From Rostratula benghalensis (Eukaryota; Chordata; Aves; Charadriiformes; Rostratulidae), in the NCBI GenBank assembly GCA_013399305.1, contig VXAI01000191.1, positions 1,406,132 to 1,470,131 on the forward strand: DNA of 64,000 nucleotides, in the 5' to 3' direction. The position numbers and the translations under genes were made by a program. The notes under the pieces are model-generated. The model ran no database searches. It saw only the letters and a program-made list of their open reading frames with translations, and was not told where the DNA came from. Positions 10,673-23,472 of the stretch are shown in pieces (within the stretch, counting starts at the first letter, position 1; each line of letters opens with the position of its first letter).

Positions 10673-12756
10673 ATTAAAAATAAAAGTATATATAAAAAAA
10701 TTAAGTACATAAGTACTTTATGTCCACAGTGCACTTGAAATAATGAAAACAACGTAGCTAACTTTGGATGGTAGCACCAAGATTCACAGTTCTGACTGCT
10801 TCTGCCTCTTCTGTGTAGTACCAAGTCCAAGGGCTGTAAAGCTAACACAAGAAATACAGAAAAGTTGCTATTACAGAAAATTTGTCAGTCAAAACCACAC
10901 GATTTTTGCCCATTGAAGAAGCTTTTCTCATGTGTGTTGTTGAGTTAAATATTAATTGAGTCAAGAATCCAGGTGAAAGGATTCAAGTAAAAGAACACTT
11001 GGCTAAATGAAGAGAGCTAGAAGATGCCTTATGAATGCCTAGGGTAGTTACTATAATTGCTGGGAATCTTTAAGGGTCCTTTGGGCCCTAAGCAAATCAC
11101 CTTATGACTGCAAAGGGTAAGAGTTTAAAGGAGAAAAAAGAAAAACAGGGGAAAGAAACAGGGCCCTTAAGGATTAAATGAAATCAAACAGTCTATTGTT
11201 TCACTTAAAAGCCATCTGAGTTGGAGCTAGACAAATAACTGTATTAGTATGCTTTAGTCTCTATGGGATTTAAATGCTGATTGTGCCAAATTAGGTCAAT
11301 GTCATACATGAGAAGATGGGGACTTCAAAGATAAAGCGGGGGCAATTGTTCTAAACAAATCGCAAACCCGTCATTTAGGCAAAACGGCTTATTTCTGGAC
11401 ATCTGCGTGCACAATTAGGCCTGTGGTGATTAACTGAAAGGTTGAACCCTACCATATTTGTGCTAAGTTTACCAAAAATGTGTGGATGGGAGCTTGGCAA
11501 AGCTTCAAAGTAAGTTTAGAGCAAGCAGTTCGCTGCCCTTAATGAAAAGCTGTGTGAGTTCCTGCAGCATGTTCTTGTAGAGAAGATGCAGGGCCTTGAG
11601 CAAGAAAGCACTGCGGTGCCTCGCAGTATTGGGAGAGGAAGGATGCACAGAGCCTGGGGAAGGAGCATCTGCTTGCTGGAAGCACCCCAAGAAATGGTGG
11701 CCCACTTCCACCTCCAGTTACAACTGTGCACAGCACACTTATCTGTCAGCCATGTCACCACAAAGGCATTGAGATGCTTCTGGCCGGAGTTTCTAGTCCA
11801 GTGGGTTGTGGCATCTTGTACTTTCCAATCACTGAATTTCCCAGCTTTTTACCAGGTGAATGCTTTGATGAAAGACACCTTCCTTCTTCATGTCAGGGAT
11901 GTTTGTGTGGCTGTCTTGGCAAAGGGGGTTGGCTGCCCACCCGTGTTGTCTTGGTGGGGGCTGTGAGAGGGGGTGAAGAGAGATCAGGGAGGACCATGGC
12001 CAAAGAGGAGAGGGGCCATGAGGTGTTTCAGGAACAGACCTGGTGCCACTGGTAGTATGACACACAAACCAGGAGGAATGGTCAACTTCAGGCCTGCTCA
12101 AGGGTCCCATGAAGGAAGTTCTATAAATAGTTTGGTTTGCTGGAACAGAGCAAGGTATGTCCTTCTGAGAAGAGAGATAATTCCCCTTAGAAATAAGGGA
12201 AGATGCCAAAAGCAAAAGATTAATATCAGGAATGGATTGTGATTTGAACTAGAAACTATCCATGCATTCAATGTGGTGCTGCTATTAGATGCTTTACTGG
12301 GAGATAAAAATGGAAATGCTAAGCTAGGCTCAGCAAAGAAATTATTCACTGCTTTGCCATTCTGTAGACGAAAAAGTTAAGTATTGTCTGTCATCTAATT
12401 AAGGAATAACTGAAAGACATCTCCTGTCATGAAACAAAATAGAGTAGAGTTGGAAAAAGTTAAAGGAAAGGCTTTCTCAAAAGTTATCTGAAAGAACATC
12501 TTTGGTTAAACATCAATGGACCTGGAAATACCTCAAAGGGCTAACATGAGTAGTACTAAAGTTACTGTATTTATCTGTACACTCATGCATGTTTTGCATT
12601 TCTGTATGTTTTGTGTTTAATATTTATAATTGTGTCCACAAAATATGCATAATGAATGTAGTGGATATCTTCAGAATTAACATTGGTGAAATACAAAACA
12701 TCTATTGTGTCTCAACTATGCAGTAAATATAGATATACTTCTATGCATACATATGT

Positions 12757-12789
12757 GTGTATATATATATGTATATGTCCGTATATATA
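12757..12789. repeat. TA/TG dinucleotide-rich tract
   Basis: An impure TATA/TGTG tract (TGTGTGTATATATATATG and neighbours). TATA-like words here are part of the simple repeat and are not evidence for a promoter. Confidence 0.8.
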
Positions 12790-13338
12790 AGAATTGCTTT
12801 TATTTTTCCAGTTCAGTTTCATAATTTTTTGAGAAACTCTCACATTGCTTCGTCCCAGTGGAACATCTAGTGCTGTAAATTACAAGCCTGTCTGATCCAC
12901 AGCCTTGTACCTATGAGGAGTAGCTGCTAACATGAGCATTGTATCAAAAGAGATTTTAAAGACAAAGAGAAATTCGGTGGACATCCCTAAATCCGTGATA
13001 AAAATTTATTGAAGTCAAAGAAAAAGTGAACTCACCTCTTTCAGCCTCAGTGTAAAGAAAAGCTAGAAATGACCTAATTTGAAGGCAAATTAGTAGTCTG
13101 TCTCCAGGCCTTAGGACTCCTCAATGAAAGAAGAGTGTTGTCTTTTTCACCATTTTCAGGTTCTAATGTTCAAGCATAGTTTAGGTTCCTGTTCACTAGT
13201 GAAGCTGTGAAGTTGTGTTTGACTAAAAGCAGCAGCGAGTAGGAAACAAGTGATGCATTTGAGCTTTGTCGTTGATTCCAGTTTAAAATGTTCACTGCAA
13301 CTTGGCTAATTTTATTAATTTATTTCTTCTTAAGGCAG

Positions 13339-13501
13339 AATGGGGAAACAGAATAGCAAGCTGGCCCCTGAGGTGATGGAGGATCTGGTGAAGAGCACGG
13401 AGTTCAATGAACATGAGCTAAAACAGTGGTACAAAGGATTTCTAAAGGACTGTCCAAGCGGTAGGCTGAACCTTGAGGAGTTTCAGCAGCTCTACGTAAA
13501 A
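13339..13501 (+). CDS. VSNL1: VSNL1 first coding exon (residues 1-54)
   Basis: The start codon is at 13340 and the last codon (K54) is 13499-13501, followed by a consensus donor GTAAGT. The exon encodes the N-terminus of visinin-like protein 1, a neuronal calcium sensor that moves to membranes when calcium rises. MGKQNSKL is an N-myristoylation signal (Gly2). Residues 36-47 are the first EF-hand loop, which carries Cys38-Pro39 and lacks the calcium ligands, as in all neuronal calcium sensors. The acceptor CAG ends at 13338, one base before the ATG, so the start-codon context from -2 upstream comes from the preceding exon. A second AG at 13333-13334 could serve as an alternative acceptor. Reading on into the intron would add 17 codons to a stop at 13555. 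Identification rests on an uninterrupted match, across all three exons, to the VILIP-1 sequence as I know it. Confidence 0.97.
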
Positions 13502-16500
13502 GTAAGTTATTTATTAAGTTCCTGTAATTTGACTGTAGAAAAGATTGCAAAGTGATGTAAAGCAAACATATGTTCAAGAGTTGCTAGGCATTCAGACTAA
13601 GGAATACCTTTGCTAGGAGAAGCAAATGGTGAAGACCAGGAGATAACTGAGAAATGCTACCCTCATCACACCAGCACTTTATATAGCTACAGCCACCAGA
13701 ACCGCAAGTTTAGGAAAAAAACTCACAATGAATATATTCTCTACACTCTGTAGTTTATGGGCCTCTTTCACCCTCAAAGGGTAATTTGTGGTCCTGTTCA
13801 ATAAATGGCGCTGTGCCTGTGTGATGCTGCTGGAATACGAGCCATGTGATTGCTGCACCTACTCATGTGAAAGAGTGTCCTTCTTTTGGTTTCAGCAAAA
13901 CTTTTTCACCAACTTTTCAGTGGTGAAGTTGTGTGGCAGCATGTCCTGCAGATAAATTTCAGATGCACAAAAGATTTCTTTCTTCAAATATCAACTATTG
14001 CCTTTATTTTTTCCCTACTGTCCCTTTGCCTGATTATATAGGAAAGGAAAAGCAGACCGCTTGGTGTATTTTCTTCTTATTTTTCATTATTCTATCAAGT
14101 TCAATGTAGTCTTTTCTTTACATTTATTATGTTCTTATTATGTATTTATTCTGTAACAAGAAGAGTATGGGGGCAGCATAAGAAGTATATTCTTGTTACA
14201 AAGATAATTATATTTTAATTCAGAATTGAGTGTCTGCCTAAAGGTCAGAGACTTCAAAGTAATTTTAATTAGGAAAAATATTGGATGGTGATGATGAACA
14301 GTAGGATCAGAAAGGTTCATAAATGCAATGTGAGGCTGAATAAAAATAAAAAAGCCTGTAAAATAGAAGCAGTTAATACTGAGTACATAGACAATTTCTG
14401 CAGACGAGTGGGACTGTCTTTTTCCTTAAATATATGCTACAGTCCTTTTCTACATTTCTTCAGCCTTTAACCAGATCACTCTGCAAATTATTACCTGTAC
14501 CTTTTTTTCCTTCTCATGAGTGGTCTAACGAGAACTGCTAACTCCAGCTTACATAATTAAGCTTCTGTCTTCATATTTTAATATTTGTGGCTCAAGATAC
14601 TGCTTCCTTTTCTTAAGAAATGACTGATTTGTAATAATCATTATTTTCAAATGAAAGAGTTTTTGCTGCCTCAGGTATTATGCTTTGTTGTTGACAGATA
14701 ATTCATAGCATCCATTTTAAAAAATCCTTGGTGCACATCCACCAAGATCGGGCATCTAATTATTCTTCTGTGTTTCTGAGGAAAGTAAATGGTCTTTACA
14801 AAGTATAAGTTACAAATGAAGTGCATCAAATGTTTGACTCTTGAGAAATCATGATTTTATTTTTTATGATTTTTTGTGTTTTGGGGGAGGACACCTTCTG
14901 AAAGCAGCTCAAAGCTGTTTGGACTTCCTCTCTTCAAAGGGTGTTTGAAGTATTCGCAGATATTGCACAAGGCACTTTGCTCATGAAGAAATATTAGAGA
15001 GTAAATGCAGCATCATGTTTACAAAAACAGTAGTGCAAAAAATACCATGAAGAGCATAGCAGTATTTTGCTCTTGAAATTTGGAGATAGCTCTGTAGCCT
15101 TGCTAAGCTACAATAGCTGGCTTTTAGTTTTATGGCCTCATATATTTTTAGATGTGCACATCAAATAAGATTGTCTCCCTTGCTTTGTTAGTTACGGGTG
15201 TTTGAGATCTGCTCTGTAACGGTGCTGTCATATATTTAGCCCAGTTTATTGTCTTTTTATATATAATGTCTATATATAGGGCAAAATACTAATTTTGCAG
15301 AGGAGAAATACAATTAACTGTAGTAAATCCAGAGCTTTACTTCTCCTTCTGTCACAGAAATGCTTGTAAAATAATGGCCCTGCGCTCTCCCAGGAGCTAA
15401 TAGTCTGAGTGCTGTCAGTGGTGGCGACTTCTCCTCTGTAGGACATTCTGCCTGCCCTGGCTGCAGACAGAACCCCAGATGTGAAATTAGATCTTGGCAG
15501 GAGGAGCCACCAGCAGGAGACCCAAATCATTATGATTACATTAACAGCATTTCAGCTCCTTTAACGCATATGCAGGGTGAAAGCGCATGACACATGTATT
15601 GATTAATAATTCCTTTGCATGAACTTGCAGTTGAGAGGGATGACTTTTTATCTCTTGGCCTGAACTGGATTTTACTGAGGAAGTTTTCCATCAATAAATC
15701 AATATGGAAAAGAAATATGAGACTTCTTTTCAGTTCAGATTTACATTTCCTTCAGATGACACCATTTCTTTATTCTTGAGAGTTGTGTGGTGCACTTTCA
15801 TGTGGATTGGTAAAAGGTTGCTTGGTCATCAGATTCAGATGCAAAGAAAGCTCTTCTTTTCTTTTACTCACACACGATAGAAAATATCCTTAGTTTAAAG
15901 AGCAAAAACTTGTTATGCTGTATCAGGAGCATAATTTTGAGGTGAATTTCCTGATTATTTCCACTTACTCTTCTTCCATCCTAATACCTAAGAGTGGGGG
16001 ACACAAGACTGGGGCAAAGAAACTGCATTTTTTTAATAGAAAATGTAACCAGAAGATCTGTCCTGGGATCACAACCAACACATTACTGTATCTAACACTG
16101 AGTTGTTTTGAAGTAAAACATCCAGAACGTGTGTGATTTGGATGTCGGGTCCTCATGGCTAACTCTTCCACTCTACATATTTCCATCAATTGGACTGTGC
16201 TGTTTGCTGATGGAGATGAAGACTGTATTGACTAAAGGGGGAATCACTCCAGCTTTTAGGTTTTAGGAACCTTTGCTATTGAAGTTTCCATTATGGATAC
16301 AGGAAATGCAGTGTTTAAAATAAACAGCAGCCATACAAACGGACTCCACAGAACATTTATTTGCAGCACTTTTAGTGGCAGCGTCTATAAAATATTTACT
16401 CAAGAACACCTCTTTTAAATAAGCAGCTAAGAGGCAGAAAAATCCTTTATACTCTTGCATATTTAGCATTGTCTGCAATCTAATGGATTCTGTAAAAAGC

Positions 16501-19500
16501 AGTGGTACATTTTTGAGTGGCTAGATCCTTCTTGGGTTCCAGAATCTGTGGCAAGCTATTAGGGCTCATGTTTCCCTCTGTGTTACTGAATACGGTGAAT
16601 GCTTCAGCAGTTTTTTGAAATAGTTTATTGAAGAATTGTTTCTATATACTGTAAGCACAGGGCCACAAAGAGACCTAAATGCTGAAGCAATGAGTTTGCT
16701 GCCCTGACAGTGTGCACAGAGCTTGGGAGGGGGAGGAATTTGTGGATACCATTCTGAGAAGGCTGAAAATCAAGCCAGCATGGTGTGAACAAATGTGCCA
16801 ATACAAATCCGCAAGGTAATGCTCCGGACAGGAATTTGTATTAAATTCTACGTTTCTCCAGGGTACATGCATCTGTTTTCCTATGGGAGTTGCATCTTTC
16901 AAACCTCTCCTGCAGAGAACTATCTAGGACATTAGAAGTAAACGCAAAATCAAGTGACTGAAGTCCTTTTCTTTGTCTCTTAAATAACAAAGATAATGTG
17001 AATGCCTTATTTTTACCACAGTAGTTCTCATCAAGAGCTCATCAAGCTGTAGGAAACGGAATCAATTACAATGCTCCTCTTAAGAGTTTGAATCGTCACT
17101 GCTCGGCCTCTCGTTGCTCTACCTGTGATGAGACAGGTCCTTCTGGGCTGCTGGCAATATCCCAATTAACCTCCTTTTCTGCAGGAAGTAGTGATAAGTA
17201 GCATTGAACAGTCTAGAACGTACATTTTCCATCTTCAAAATGAATATCCTAACTGTTAAACTTAATCTTTGCTTGCTTTCTTAGTTTTCCTTTTTTCCTG
17301 TCCTAAAAGGTCCTTAATTCTTTAATCTTACATAAATTATTACCGTTGTGGGCAGAGAGCTGAAGGAATTAATATGCAAAAGTGTCATTGAAATCAAATA
17401 TACCAATAAAGCCTTCTGGACTCTTCCTATCGTTCTTTAGGTTTTCTTGCAGTCTAGAGGGCCAAACATGTTTTCCTTCAGACCTTTTGAATTCACTGGG
17501 TTTAGATGAATGTGCCCTAGAGTGTGTAAGTGTGCATAATCGGTGCTAACGTTCACGGGAATTATGCATGTTTATTAAGTGGAAAATAGGCTTCAATATT
17601 GTGATACTTCTTGGAACTGGGTCACTGAACATGAGAAGCATATCCTCTGGATTAATAACAGAAACAAACACCAATGGTGCTTAAACTGGAAGGGTAAGTT
17701 TGGGAGTGATCATGGTATAATGCTAGCATTAACTGAAGTCCTCTGCTGTGTGAATTTATCACACATGTACTATTTAGCTATGTTTTGTGGGTTTATAGAT
17801 AACGTTTAAATAAAAATTTTAAAAGTAATGCCATTTGATGAATTGCAGTCAAATAGTTTGTCATATTTTTGGCTTCTGTCTCACACTTCCTGCCTTGAAG
17901 GGAATTGATTTCTAGTCCCTCATTTTAATATGTGCAGAACAAAAGAATCTCAAAATCTATTGAAATTTAAGTGAGTATATTTGCAGCCTCTTTTTCTCTC
18001 TCCAGATTTTCAAGACAGACTTGTGTCTTTCTAAAGATGGCACAAATCTCCTCAAAATGTTAGATTAGAGCTACTTTAAGTGGCTGTGAAGTGGAATTCC
18101 AGAACAGCACAGCTGTGTTTATAGATATCCCTAACATAGATGTAGTTGCAGTGGCAGAAACTGATTTTCCTGATACCATCTCTTTGAACTGGAAGAGCTG
18201 GGCTGGTTTTACGACTGCAGTTTGGCCACTTAAGTTCTCTCTATAATAGTAGTACTTTTTAGTTATGTTATACCAACGTTAGGTATGTGGTACCTAATAT
18301 AGTTAATGTATTTGGATATATTGTACCAATCCTGTATTGCTAAACAACAATAGTATGTTTTTAAAATGGGCAGATCATTAAAAATACTGAGGTATCTACT
18401 CATGCAATGATTTTATTCTATGCTGTTGCTCCCTTCCAGAAGTTCACATCTGGGATGCTAACAGTCTTCCTGGACAGTATTACAGTATATTTGTTGGATG
18501 CACCACCTAAAACTAACTGCAACAGAGAAAACATGATATGTATTTCTATATAAATATGACAGTAAATAATTCTTAAAACAAGTTAATAGTACTGCTGTGT
18601 GACTGAATTTTTAAAACCAATATGGAATAATAAAACTATTATTGCTACATCACAAAACAATCAGAAATAGGATCAGAGGCACACAAGTAAAGCAACAAAC
18701 AGCTCTGATCCAGGGACATTACAACATGGCTTTATAAGAAGCAGCACATATAGATGGACAAGTGCTAGAAAGAACTAACAGTAACGTTATTGACATCAGT
18801 GGAAGTTTTGATCTGGGGGGCTGTAGAACAATCTGGAAGTAAAGATTCTTAAGCACTTAATACAAATCTGCACATTTGAGACAATTACAATAAAATCATT
18901 AGAACCAAATGCTCCTGAAGAGCAGAAGTGCAGTGGAAGTTCCTCTGAAAGGAAAATTAATATAGTAGAATCCAAAAGGCAGTATGCTGAAAAGCAAATG
19001 TAGTTGTAGTCCAGCATTATCACAGGAGGCTGCTTTTCATGATGAAGTATACTTTTAGGGCTCCAAAGCTGTATTAAAATTGGGTTCTGATAACTTTGAA
19101 AAGAAAAGAAACCACAATTGCTTTTCCATGCAGGACTTGGTTAAAAAAAAAAAAACCAACCAAAAAACCATGGTCTTGTTGCCTGGATGTTTTCCACGTA
19201 AAACTGCTTTTGCCATTATTCTTCCTCCTACTTCTTCTTATAAACATGAATAGGCAGGTGCTGTGCCAAAACACAGGTCTACTGGAAAACCACATAAGAG
19301 GCTTATTATATATTTCAAACAGAAGCTGAGATTGTGCTGCATGAATTTTAAAACAAAAGGCCAGAATGCTTCTTACATAAAAAAACACCCAAAAGCAAAA
19401 ACGAATGAAAGAAACCCCAAAGGCAGCGTTAGCTTTGAAGCTGCTGACTTTGAATGATTTGGGGAAGAGGAGGATACTGCTAACGTGCTCTTCTTCTGCA

Positions 19501-22500
19501 TTTATATTTCTGCACCGATCCCAGGAAAAATAATGGCCGGACTTAATATTTTATGGAACACCTTTTAAAATTGGAGCTTTAAAGATCAGCAGCCTTATTG
19601 AAAAATTAATTACAGTAAGTAAATGTGGCTTCTCATTTAATCTACAAAGTAAAAGGAAACCAGGAATTTTCACAAGAGGACCAGCAGACTGGACAGTGAC
19701 GTGTTCTGAAAATATGGCCGTAAATTACAATGCTGAATACTAAGAGCCTTTAGAAATGCAGAATGGAGTCAGTTTAGATTAAAATCCTAATCTCACTGAA
19801 GCTAATGGGAGTTTTCATTCCTGATCCCTATTTAAGTGCTTAGGACTGTTCTTGAAATTGTTTATCATTGTGAGACTCAAGTTCCATGAAGTCTGGTGTA
19901 CACTCTATTTACATCCAGTCCTAGAAGCTGGATCTAGAGTCTGGGGGGCTCTCTTTGTCACGTGTGAAGACCATACCCATTGCTAGCTGTCATTTAAAGG
20001 CAGCAGTTATTTAAAAACTAAGTCTGTAGGGATGAGTGGTGAAACCAAATGGTCCTGAAGTTAGTAGAAAAATCATTTGGGAGGCAGACAAGGACAAGTC
20101 CTTTTCTTTTTGCAGCATTATGGCTAGCAGCTAATTTTAAAGGCTAAAATATATTTTTCTTTGCTTCTGTTGCAGAACACATAATGGCCCATATCATCCA
20201 GACGATCTCTGGAGACTGTAAATCTAGAAAATGAGGAAGTCAGACAATTCTAAGAAATGAAATATAAATAGCTACATCTTAATTGCTCCAAATGGCAGCT
20301 TGTGGAGTGTCCAGGCTTGTGGGATGAATATTCCTGATGCTTGAACAATCCATAAAGCAGTCCAAAGGCATCTCCTGGGCTTACAGAGTCAGCAGATGTG
20401 TGGGGATGTGAAGGTTTAGTCAAAACCTCTGATTATTACTAAGTATTGAATAGTTCTGTATTTTTGTGGTTGTATGTGGTTCCTGGAGGCACTCTAAACT
20501 AATATCACATCCCAGGCATTGAAGAGAGTATGTCCGGCCAGAGCAAGACGATCCAGCCTGGAATGTTTAAAAATTTCACCATGTATATGCATGCCCTCGT
20601 TTCCAACATAGTTCAGTAAAAGAATCCAGGCTGGGTAAATTTTCCAACAATAAAATGCAGATTACTTTTACTTCATCTTTTATTTTGAAGGAAGCTGACC
20701 AGTTCCAAAAACTGCCATACATTTTTATAAGAGACCTTGATTCTTTACAGCTCGCCTCTGCTCTGTGTTGCATTCCTCAGAGAAATCAAAAGGATGAACT
20801 TGGGATACTGTAATTATTGCTGTAGCAAAACACTGAATCCATTAATATGGTTATGTTTTCCTTGAAGGGTAATACAGAAGGAATGGTGCAGCTTGGATGG
20901 AAAGAGCCATCGTTAACACAAAGTGTCAAAGACCTCAGAAAAGAAAAGCAACTAAAAATTGTCAGAACCAAGTCCTGTAGCTGTTATCGTGTTCAGGTCT
21001 ACTCTTGGTTGTAACATTTTTGCATTGTTAAATAGTCCTCAGAGCAGTTGTCAAGATTGATTGGTGGCTCACAAGCTTTACCCAACCTGTTGCAAAAGTT
21101 AAGTAAGTGTTAGGAACTTCTTTTGTCCTGAAACTTCGTATCCCATAGCTCTCTTCATAACACCTCAGTGCTTTCCTTCTCGTAACAAGGAAGGGTGTTC
21201 ATGAAACCAGTGAAAACCCTTGAGGATGTGCAGTGGAGAGAGGGAGTGGTGATACTTACTGTACTTTTTCCAGAGATATTTCTTTCTCTCACAATCTAAA
21301 TCAGATAACCATGAATGGAACATATAACGTCTCTGTATTATTTATGGACAGGTGAGGTACAAAAAAGTTAAACCACTTGCTTGATGTCTTTGGCAAAGTC
21401 AGGGTTGAAATTATAAATCTATAAAATGGGTCAAACTATAAATGTCCCTTATTTTATTTCTTTAGGGTGAGATCTTTTTTCCCCTGCAGAATGGTGTGGG
21501 ATGGAGTTTCTTTGACTTGCTGGGTTCATACATGCACATTAGTGTGTCACTTCTGGCCGGGCTTTAATCAAATGGCTACTCTAGGTCTGCACTGTGATCT
21601 GCAGTCTACAGTTAAACCATCACCACATCTTAGTGGAAACACCTATTTCGGGTCTTCAGTAACACTGATTTGGAAAACAAAAACTTTTTCTGGAGTCCAC
21701 TAAACATTCGTTTACAATACTTGAGAAGAAGTGAAGTAAGGTCTTTCAGGAATGTTAGATTATCACATTTCTTGAATTGTAAACATTTTTTTTCTTTAAA
21801 ATATTAAAAAAACCCCCTGTTTGGTACTGCAGGGTTCCTGAAGGAGCCCTTGATACCAAGGCACTTCATTTCAGCTTTGGAGTAAATAATACGAGGTAAA
21901 GCATTTTGTTTTAAAACGTAGAAGTGTTTTCCTCTAGAATCAAAGTCTGATTCCTCTAGAATCAAAGTATCTCACTTGCACACCACGTGTGGGACTGGAA
22001 ACTGTGTTCTTGTTTTGTAAGGTAGGAATGGGAACTTGGTGCTGAGAGCCAAGTCCCCTCACCCTGATACAATGCCTCTGACTCCATGCCTCAGCTTCAC
22101 CTCCTCCTCTCCTCCCAGGGGCTCATCAGTCCTTCAGAAAATTAAATTACTGCAGTGATATGTACTTGCGGAGCTTCCCGGACGGACAGTTGTGACTCAC
22201 TTGTAGCTGGGTATGAACACTCCAAAAATCAAAAGGGCCTGCTTAGGTGGCAACCACGGCACTCACAGCCATGCTTTGCCTCTGAACCCACTCCATCTTC
22301 TTGTGGTAGTTGCGATGGCAAATCACAGGTACCACTGCAGCACAGGCTGCTGTGGGTGGCTGGAGCTATGCAGGTAATGAGACATCAGGAATTTTTACAG
22401 GATTCTGTGGTATGGAGAGACATTTGGGAGCTCACTTAGTTACCAAGTTAAGTGCAGTTTTTATTATCATGTAGACATTAGTTGAGATTCCAGTCAGGTT

Positions 22501-23180
22501 TCTACTAATCATAGTCTGAATGTTTCCAGTACCTTGGGATATCAACTTTATTTTTCTTCAATGAGAGTGAATTTCCATCTTTTCTTGTTTAATTAAGGCT
22601 CATAGGAATAGGCTATTTACACTGACAAACCTATTGATTGCTGAATTGAGATGACTTACTGCATTAGAATTAGCTGGATATCTTAATTTTATATTCAATC
22701 ACAAACAAAACAAAATGAGAAAAACATGTGGTTTGGAAGATGAAGTAATCAACATAAGGAATTTCAGATGAGAGGATATTTTGCCATTTTGCGGAAATAC
22801 ATGTGAAACATTTCCAGAAGAGGCTGGTGTGAAATCCACCTGTATGAGAAGTTGTGAAGTTTGGCTGTCTGGTTAGGTGGATAGGCCAGAACTGAATGTG
22901 CAGCTTTAAATAAATTCTCCCTGTGGTCCAGAGAAACAGCAGAATAAGCAGAAGTGTAATTTTGCAGTTCACCTCAAACTGAACATCCAAGTAATTTGGA
23001 GGTTATTTCAATGTTAACAAAGCTATTTAAAAAGAAAAGGAGTTAAAAATTCTTAGGTGATAAATTGAAATAAGATTTTATTGGACCTTGTCAGCAGCTT
23101 CCATACTGAAGTATATTCAGTTTCAAAGTTATTTCCACATGCCTGCATCCTCTTGCATTTGGAAGGTTATACTCTAAAAT
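13502..23180 (+). other. VSNL1: VSNL1 intron 2, part 1: unique sequence
   Basis: The intron opens with GTAAGT. Nearly 10 kb follows in which I recognise no CR1 or LTR. Only short tracts and a 22-bp tandem repeat (21929-21968) stand out. Segments around 15510-15690 and 17330-17430 have homeodomain- and POU-like words and look like candidate conserved non-coding elements, but this could not be tested. A perfect inverted repeat lies at 18279-18297. Open frames here (longest about 100 codons) look random. Confidence 0.7.
21929..21968. repeat. Tandem repeat, 22-bp unit, about 1.8 copies
   Basis: TTCCTCTAGAATCAAAGT, followed by CTGA in the first copy, occurs at 21929-21950 and again at 21951-21968 without mismatch. 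It lies in otherwise unique intron sequence. Confidence 0.88.
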
Positions 23181-23472
23181 TTCACAGAATCATGGAATTG
23201 CCAGAGTTGGAAGGGACCCCCAGAGATCATCTAGTCCAATTCCCCTGCTAAAGCAGGACAGCCTAGGGCACATTACTCAGGACTGCATACAGGCAGGTCT
23301 TGAAGGTCTCCAGAGAAGGGGACTACACAACCTGTCTGAGCAGCCTGTTCCAGTGCTCCGTCACCCTCACCCTGAAGAAGTTTTGCCTCATATTTGAATG
23401 AACCTTCCTATGTTCCAGCTTGTGCCCATTGCCCCTCATCCTGTCACTGGGAACCACTGAAAAGAATCCAAC
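23181..23472 (-). mobile_element. CR1 LINE fragment, 3' end
   Basis: A minus-strand CR1 begins with the terminal segment TCACAGAATCATGGAATTGC, then the AAGGGACCCCCAGAGATCAT and CTAGTCCAATTCCCC blocks, and continues through GCCTGTTCCAGTGCTCCGTC into the ORF2 tail. The wording differs from the copies at 5801 and 61934 (for example GCACATTACTCAGGACTGC), pointing to a different CR1 subfamily. It is heavily truncated. Confidence 0.88.

Larger units (their letters stand above)
1..13338 (+). other. VSNL1: VSNL1 intron upstream of the first coding exon (3' part only)
   Basis: This stretch precedes the coding exon at 13339, which starts directly after a splice acceptor, so at least one non-coding exon and the promoter must lie before base 1. 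The acceptor region is AT- and pyrimidine-rich with a plausible branch point (GGCTAAT, about 13301-13307). The intron holds an LTR fragment at 4758-5590, CR1 fragments at 2493-2872, 5801-6478 and 7631-8180, a short ATA microsatellite at 943-957, a G-run cluster at 7050-7085 and a 120-bp duplication at 9490/10552. Its open frames (for example at 465-836, 10135-10446 and 11829-12215) match no family I recognise. I see no CpG-rich promoter. The rest looks like ordinary AT-rich intron. Confidence 0.85.

Noticed and set aside
14282..14340. Box C/D snoRNA-like arrangement (GTGATGA near 14287, CTGA near 14336)
   Set aside because: The terminal stem next to the boxes does not pair convincingly and the internal boxes are weak. 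Spacing alone is common by chance in AT-rich introns.
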